Positions 59,973 through 64,000 of a stretch of DNA of 64,000 nucleotides are shown here, one piece after another. Below the pieces are notes generated by a model that worked only from the letters and a program-made list of their open reading frames with translations, was not told the DNA's origin and did no database searches. Made by a program: the position numbers and the translations under genes. The DNA is from Aliiroseovarius lamellibrachiae (lineage in GTDB: Bacteria > Pseudomonadota > Alphaproteobacteria > Rhodobacterales > Rhodobacteraceae): positions 186,001 through 250,000 of the forward strand of contig NZ_JAHEVJ010000002.1 of NCBI RefSeq assembly GCF_018599245.1, written 5' to 3'. The number at the start of each line of letters is the position of its first letter. The first letter of the stretch is position 1.

Positions 59973-60473
59973 ATGAAGATACGCGACAGGCATGTGATCG
60001 CGATTGCGCTTTTCATTCAGGCGGTTTGCGCACTTTTCTTCCTGTTTGATCTACTCTCGAGCATCTTTTCATTTCGCAGTGAACCAATTCCTTGGCAGCT
60101 GCGTGAGGTTATTGAAATCGGGGCGGTGTTTGGTCTGGTGCTTGGGTTTGCGCTGGGTGCGTTTGCGCTGCGGCGTGTGACCCAAAAACGGCGCCATGTC
60201 GAGGGGCAGTTGCGCCTGGCGTCCGGTGCATTTTCAACACTTTTGGAAGAGCGGTTCGATGATTGGGGACTGACCCCGGCAGAACGGGATGTCGCGCTGT
60301 TTTCGATCAAAGGATTATCAACACGAGAGATCGCCGGTCTGCGAGATACATCAGAAGGCACGGTGAAGGCGCAGACCAACGCGATTTACCGCAAGGCGGG
60401 TGTGACGGGGCGCCCGCAGCTTCTCAGCCATTTCATCGACGAACTGATGGGTGGCATCGTCCCGTCGAAATAG
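59973..60473 (+). CDS. Membrane-anchored LuxR-type transcriptional regulator
   Basis: 166 residues: two transmembrane helices (AIALFIQAVCALFFLFDLLS; AVFGLVLGFALGAFALRRV) then a LuxR/GerE helix-turn-helix (WGLTPAERDVALFSIKGLST, REIAGLRDTSEGTVKAQTNA). There is no receiver domain or autoinducer domain. An intramembrane or periplasmic signal could control DNA binding, the two exported Asp-rich proteins being obvious candidates for the upstream partner. It starts 48 bases after the second of these. Confidence 0.85.
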   Translation: MKIRDRHVIAIALFIQAVCALFFLFDLLSSIFSFRSEPIPWQLREVIEIGAVFGLVLGFALGAFALRRVTQKRRHVEGQLRLASGAFSTLLEERFDDWGLTPAERDVALFSIKGLSTREIAGLRDTSEGTVKAQTNAIYRKAGVTGRPQLLSHFIDELMGGIVPSK

Positions 60474-60476
60474 GGG

Positions 60477-61643
60477 CTATTGCGCGGCGCGTGCTAAGGC
60501 CCGGAACATTTCGATGTTGGCGCGATGCGCCCCGTCTTCGCGAAAGCCTCGATCAGCGGAGTTGACGGCAATAACCACCCCATGGGGCTGGTCGACAAAG
60601 ATGTATTGCCCATAGATCCCGCGTGCAAAATATTCCCCCTCTGGGGCGTCCGGGGCCATCCACCATTGAAACCCATATTGCCGGTTGCCTGGCTTGGTTG
60701 GCGCAGAGGGCACAGTTGAAGCATTGACCCAGTCGGCCGGCACCACCTGTTGCCCCTGCCACATCCCGCCTTGCAAAAACATCTGCCCAAAGCGGGCATA
60801 GTCGCGAGTACGCAGGTTCAGCCCGCCCAATACAAAGGCCACATCTTCGCCATCACTTAGATAATAGGGGGCCGCTTCAAACCCCATTTTACCGACAATA
60901 TGCTCGTTCATCAGGTCGGGAATGGACCGGCCAGTGGCGCCGCGGATGACCATGCCAATCACATGGGTATCGATCGACACATATTGCCATTCCTTGCCGG
61001 GGGGGGCGAAGGTTTCGGTCAAATCCGCGGCAAACCCATCCATGGATTTCCCAAGGGCCAATACGCGCCCCATGCGGTTGATATCGGAATTGAAGTCGAG
61101 GTAATCCTCGTTGAAACGCACACCTGACGCCATGTTGAGCACATTTCGGATGCTCGCCCCATCATAGGCACCGCCGATCAACGAGGGGGCATATTTGGTC
61201 ACGGGATCGTCGATCGACGCGATCATTTTTTGGTCCAGCATGACGCCCATCAAGGCTGACAAAAAGCTTTTGGCAACGGACCAGCTGATGCGTTTGTCTT
61301 CACCCGTGGTGCCCAGATGATAGCTTTCATGGCGGATCTCACCATCTTTGAGCACCACAAGTGCGGTGACGGCGCGCGCGTCGATCCAGTCTTGAAGCCC
61401 CTGGGGCAGCACCATATCTTTTCCCCGCGGCAACGGGCTGACGGTGCCGGTGTTTTCGGCCAAGGGAACGGTCAAAAATGCCGCGTCCATATTGGAGAAA
61501 TTGGTGACGATCTTCTCTTGGGAAAAGAGCGAGTTGACAGCCAATAGTCGGGTGATTTGCTCGCGTTTCCATACGGCCGTTACAGCCAAAAGGATCAATA
61601 ATACCAATGCGCCTTGGACAAGGCGTTTCATCCAAGTTTTCAT
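60477..61643 (-). CDS. Serine hydrolase, beta-lactamase family (class C-like)
   Basis: 388 residues with an N-terminal membrane anchor or signal (LVQGALVLLILLAVTAVW). The S-x-x-K motif is in SWSVAKSFLSALM and a Y-x-S/N-like YVSIDTH follows. Similar proteins include 6-aminohexanoate-dimer hydrolase-like and esterase-type enzymes; the substrate is unknown. ATG at 61643 follows GGGGGAAAGAAT; the frame to 61712 was rejected. The stop lies three bases from the LuxR-type gene, convergent. A 112-bp array of 8-bp repeats begins 74 bases upstream of its start. Confidence 0.87.
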   Translation of the reverse strand: MKTWMKRLVQGALVLLILLAVTAVWKREQITRLLAVNSLFSQEKIVTNFSNMDAAFLTVPLAENTGTVSPLPRGKDMVLPQGLQDWIDARAVTALVVLKDGEIRHESYHLGTTGEDKRISWSVAKSFLSALMGVMLDQKMIASIDDPVTKYAPSLIGGAYDGASIRNVLNMASGVRFNEDYLDFNSDINRMGRVLALGKSMDGFAADLTETFAPPGKEWQYVSIDTHVIGMVIRGATGRSIPDLMNEHIVGKMGFEAAPYYLSDGEDVAFVLGGLNLRTRDYARFGQMFLQGGMWQGQQVVPADWVNASTVPSAPTKPGNRQYGFQWWMAPDAPEGEYFARGIYGQYIFVDQPHGVVIAVNSADRGFREDGAHRANIEMFRALARAAQ

Positions 61644-61716
61644 ATTCTTTCCCCCACGGCGCCGCCCAGTAAGGCAGGCACCGATTTGGACTTGACCGAG
61701 AGGGGTGAACAAATAC

Positions 61717-61828
61717 TAGTTTTCTAGTTTTCTAGTTTTCTAGTTTTCTAGTTTTCTAGTTTTCTAGTTTTCTAGTTTTCTAGTTTTCTAGTTTTCTAGT
61801 TTTCTAGTTTTCTAGTTTTCTAGTTTTC
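61717..61828. repeat. 14 perfect tandem copies of an 8-bp unit TAGTTTTC
   Basis: Exactly 112 bases of TAGTTTTC with no mismatch, followed by the degenerate TAGCTTGT. It sits between the DUF2332 gene end and the serine hydrolase start, so on the promoter side of the latter. Perfect identity suggests recent slippage and variable copy number. Confidence 0.97.
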
Positions 61829-61856
61829 TAGCTTGTGCGCCCCGTGCGAGTTTTGC

Positions 61857-62891
61857 CTAGGGTGCCGTCCAATCCACCCAGCGTCCATGAAAATCTACAC
61901 GACCTAACGTCAGCTTTTCACCCTCGGGCCAAAGGGTCAGGATGATGGCCGCCCCTTGCCCCTGCACTGCGTCTGCCTCCATCGACAGATGGGCAATCGG
62001 CCCGCGTTGTCCCGCAGAACGGATAGCTGAAAGGCAGCGGGTTTGCGTCGCGACCGGGAAATATTGCCATGCAATTGTGTGATAGATCAGGGTGAGGTGG
62101 TCCGTGCGGTTGCCCGCAAGATGTGTTTCCAACCACTCGGCGGCGTCCCCTTGGTCTACCACCGCATCAAATACCGATAGGGCCGCCCGGGTGCGTGTCA
62201 AACGCTCCGGCTGATCAGCCCAGAGATAGGATTGCAAGCGCAGGGCGTCCTCAGGGTCATGCGCATCCAAAGGGATCAGATCGACGCCGCGTCGCGCCGT
62301 GATATGGGGCGGCACGCCGGTGGGGGTATCCCCGCGCCAATCGGGCATCAGCACAACAGGGGCGTCGTCTGGGCCAAGTCGCGCACCGGGGATCATCAGT
62401 GCAAAATGATCCCACATCAGATTTAACCCGCCAGAGGCACCCAGCTCCAACATTTCGATTGGCAGATTATAGCGCGCGGCCAGATAATGCCCCGCAGCAA
62501 TCATCACAGCGGCCCGGCGGACTTCGTTGGTTTGGGGGGGATTGTTCAGCCAATGATCCAGCACGTCCGGATGCGCAGTCATAGCACAATCGATGGCAGC
62601 CCAGAGCGTGGTATCATCGGGGGCTGCGTTGGGCGGATAGACCGCAACCAGTTCGGGGCATTGTTTGGTCAGGACCAGCGCGTGCAACCCCGCCAAAAGG
62701 CGCAGCGGGACCGACTGGCCAAAGGCACCCGTGTTGCCGCCCCAGTCATACATCCGGTCGGTCAGGGGCGTGCCAGGGGCAAGATGTGTGGCCAACAAAC
62801 GCAATATGCGCGCGGTAAAGGGGCTGTCTAACCGGTCATTATTGCCGGCCTGTACCTCAAACGCCTCACGCAGATCCGTTTGCTGGGTCAT
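61857..62891 (-). CDS. DUF2332 family protein
   Basis: 344 residues. DRMYDWGGNTGAFGQSVPLR near the N-terminus, ELGASGGLNLMWDHFAL and LDAHDPEDALRLQSYLWADQ in the middle, and a C-terminal IAHLSMEADAVQGQGAAIIL region fit the DUF2332 pattern. Function unknown. ATG at 62891 overlaps the pth stop in ATGA, so it is cotranscribed with pth, though no functional link is known. Confidence 0.85.
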   Translation of the reverse strand: MTQQTDLREAFEVQAGNNDRLDSPFTARILRLLATHLAPGTPLTDRMYDWGGNTGAFGQSVPLRLLAGLHALVLTKQCPELVAVYPPNAAPDDTTLWAAIDCAMTAHPDVLDHWLNNPPQTNEVRRAAVMIAAGHYLAARYNLPIEMLELGASGGLNLMWDHFALMIPGARLGPDDAPVVLMPDWRGDTPTGVPPHITARRGVDLIPLDAHDPEDALRLQSYLWADQPERLTRTRAALSVFDAVVDQGDAAEWLETHLAGNRTDHLTLIYHTIAWQYFPVATQTRCLSAIRSAGQRGPIAHLSMEADAVQGQGAAIILTLWPEGEKLTLGRVDFHGRWVDWTAP

Positions 62892-63562
62892 GTGAATTTA
62901 TCCATCAGCTTTTGCATCGGCGAGCGGGTGTCTTCGGGTTCCACCATCTTCTCGGGCTTTTTCTCAGCTTTCTTAACGGAACCGGAAGAGCGGGGCGGGT
63001 TCACGCGCAGCCCAATGGCGTTCATAAACTTGCTACTGTCGCCCCGCGCAAGGTCTGGTGCGCCATCTGCGGCACCGCGCAGAACATCGTCCAACCAGCC
63101 CTGCTCGGCTTTGGCAAAATCGCTCAGCACATAGCGCGCAACCGCATCTTTGTGGCCGGGGTGGCCAATGCCCATGCGCACCCGATGATAGGTTTCGCCG
63201 ATATGCTGGTGCAATGACCGCAACCCGTTATGACCGGCATGACCCCCGCCGGTTTTCACTCGGACCTTGCCTGGCGCCAGGTCCAGTTCATCGTGAAAGA
63301 CGGTCACATCAGCGGGGGTGAGTTTGTAAAACCGCATCGCCTCGCCCACGGATTGGCCCGACAGGTTCATAAAGGTTTCGGGCTTAAGCAGGATGGTTTT
63401 TTCACCCCCCAGATTGCCCTCGCAAAGCGCGCCCTGAAATTTGCCCCGCCACGGGGCGAAGTGATGGGCTGATGCAATCTCATCCAACGCCATAAAGCCG
63501 ATATTGTGCCGGTTTCCCGCGTATTTCGCACCGGGATTTCCGAGGCCAACAAAGAGTTTCAT
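62888..63562 (-). CDS. pth: Peptidyl-tRNA hydrolase
   Basis: 224 residues: FVGLGNPGAKYAGNRHNIGF (catalytic His), LLKPETFMNLSGQSV, VFHDELDLAPGKVR and GGGHAGHNGLRSL are all conserved. It frees tRNA from peptidyl-tRNA. The C-terminus has a lysine-rich extension (KKAEKKPEKMVEPEDTR) longer than in E. coli. ATG at 63562 follows CGGAGACACAC. Confidence 0.95.
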   Translation of the reverse strand: MKLFVGLGNPGAKYAGNRHNIGFMALDEIASAHHFAPWRGKFQGALCEGNLGGEKTILLKPETFMNLSGQSVGEAMRFYKLTPADVTVFHDELDLAPGKVRVKTGGGHAGHNGLRSLHQHIGETYHRVRMGIGHPGHKDAVARYVLSDFAKAEQGWLDDVLRGAADGAPDLARGDSSKFMNAIGLRVNPPRSSGSVKKAEKKPEKMVEPEDTRSPMQKLMDKFT

Positions 63563-63660
63563 GTGTGTCTCCGCTCTGGACAACAGGTCAGGTTTCATGC
63601 CTGATTTACCCCATTCCAACCCCGCACTCAATGCAGGGATAAAATGATAAAAGGAACGTT

Positions 63661-64000
63661 ATGGCACACTTCGAGATTAAGGGTATTCATTTGGACATTC
63701 CCGATGGCCACCTGACCGATGGGCTGCGCCGCGAATTTGAACGAGGCATATATGAATGGGGCGAGGTGCGTGCGTTGACAAACGTATTGCGCGCCGAGGA
63801 TCGGTTGCTTGATCTTGGGTCGGCGATTGGATTTGTCGCCTGCAATGCCGCGAAAATACTGGAGCCGCACAATATCATCTGCGTTGAGGCCAACCCCGAT
63901 CTGATTCCCGTGCTTGAGGCCAATTTGGCCGCAAATGGTGTGCGTCGCGCCCGCAGTGTACAGGGTGCGGTGGTGCCAGATACGTTTGACGATGAAGAGG
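63661..64000 (+). CDS. FkbM-like SAM-dependent methyltransferase, N-terminal part
   Basis: First 113 codons; cut by the window end. LLDLGSAIGFVACNAAKILE is the SAM-binding motif I and ICVEANPDLIPVLEANLAAN motif II, the pattern of FkbM-type methyltransferases. Start ATG at 63661 follows AAAAGGAACGTT. It diverges from pth. Substrate unknown. Confidence 0.8.
   Translation, partial: MAHFEIKGIHLDIPDGHLTDGLRREFERGIYEWGEVRALTNVLRAEDRLLDLGSAIGFVACNAAKILEPHNIICVEANPDLIPVLEANLAANGVRRARSVQGAVVPDTFDDEE

Noticed and set aside
61717-61828. CRISPR-like array
   Set aside because: Units are contiguous 8-mers without spacers.

Overview
The window looks like chromosomal DNA of an alphaproteobacterium of the Rhodobacterales (Rhodobacteraceae, Roseobacter-type). 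The grounds are a SAM/SAH-type riboswitch directly in front of metK (a motif class known from Rhodobacterales), a fabI-fabB-fabA block next to an Irr-like Fur regulator, moderately high GC, many GTG/TTG starts and tightly overlapping operons. Genus cannot be fixed from the sequence. It opens inside the last codons of an ornithine carbamoyltransferase gene and closes inside an FkbM-like methyltransferase gene.

Layout. 1-8.7 kb: argF end, Pit phosphate transporter, NUDIX hydrolase, HrpB helicase, MeaB GTPase, an ABC exporter and a small Gly/Ala-rich protein. 8.9-16.2 kb: rpmB, a copper-type pair (small exported protein plus PCuAC chaperone), a HxlR regulator with a class III-like sirtuin, a low-molecular-weight phosphatase, a PfkB kinase, and a leucine-dehydrogenase-like gene divergent from an Lrp regulator. 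16.2-22.6 kb is the most accessory-looking part: a hypothetical gene, lepA, a low-GC DUF2335 cassette between 71-bp direct repeats, a Phd/YefM-like gene divergent from phnA across four regularly spaced 19-bp repeats, two related tiny membrane proteins and tRNA-Arg(TCT). 22.7-31.2 kb: a catabolic block (LysR, GMC oxidoreductase, enolase-superfamily enzyme, aldehyde dehydrogenase, 3-hydroxyisobutyrate dehydrogenase-like enzyme), a divergent HisA-like protein and a zinc alcohol dehydrogenase. 31.3-35.8 kb: five overlapping genes (three alpha/beta hydrolases, a threonine dehydratase-like enzyme, an EEP-family protein).

36-58.5 kb is largely conserved housekeeping: fabA-fabB-fabI with irr, FKBP isomerase, miaB, an OmpA-like/lipoprotein pair, phoH-ybeY-corC-lnt, riboswitch-metK, trmB, aroA-(membrane protein)-cmk, a HxlR/nitroreductase pair, rpsA, ihfB, lapA-like, trpF and trpB. 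58.5-62 kb turns accessory again: two exported PepSY-like proteins with extreme Asp-rich tails (one with 18 Asp-Asp-Asp-Arg repeats), a membrane-anchored LuxR-type regulator, a serine hydrolase, and 14 perfect tandem copies of an 8-bp unit. DUF2332, pth and the partial methyltransferase finish the window.

The most unusual signals are the 32-bp-spaced repeat array at 21396-21511, the RDDD-repeat secreted protein cluster at 58.6-60.5 kb, the 8-bp tandem array at 61717-61828, the repeat-flanked DUF2335 cassette with an operator-like palindrome over its promoter, the inverted duplication over the lepA stop codon, and several dispersed intergenic repeat families. I found no complete new defence or biosynthetic system, no CRISPR array and no intact transposase.
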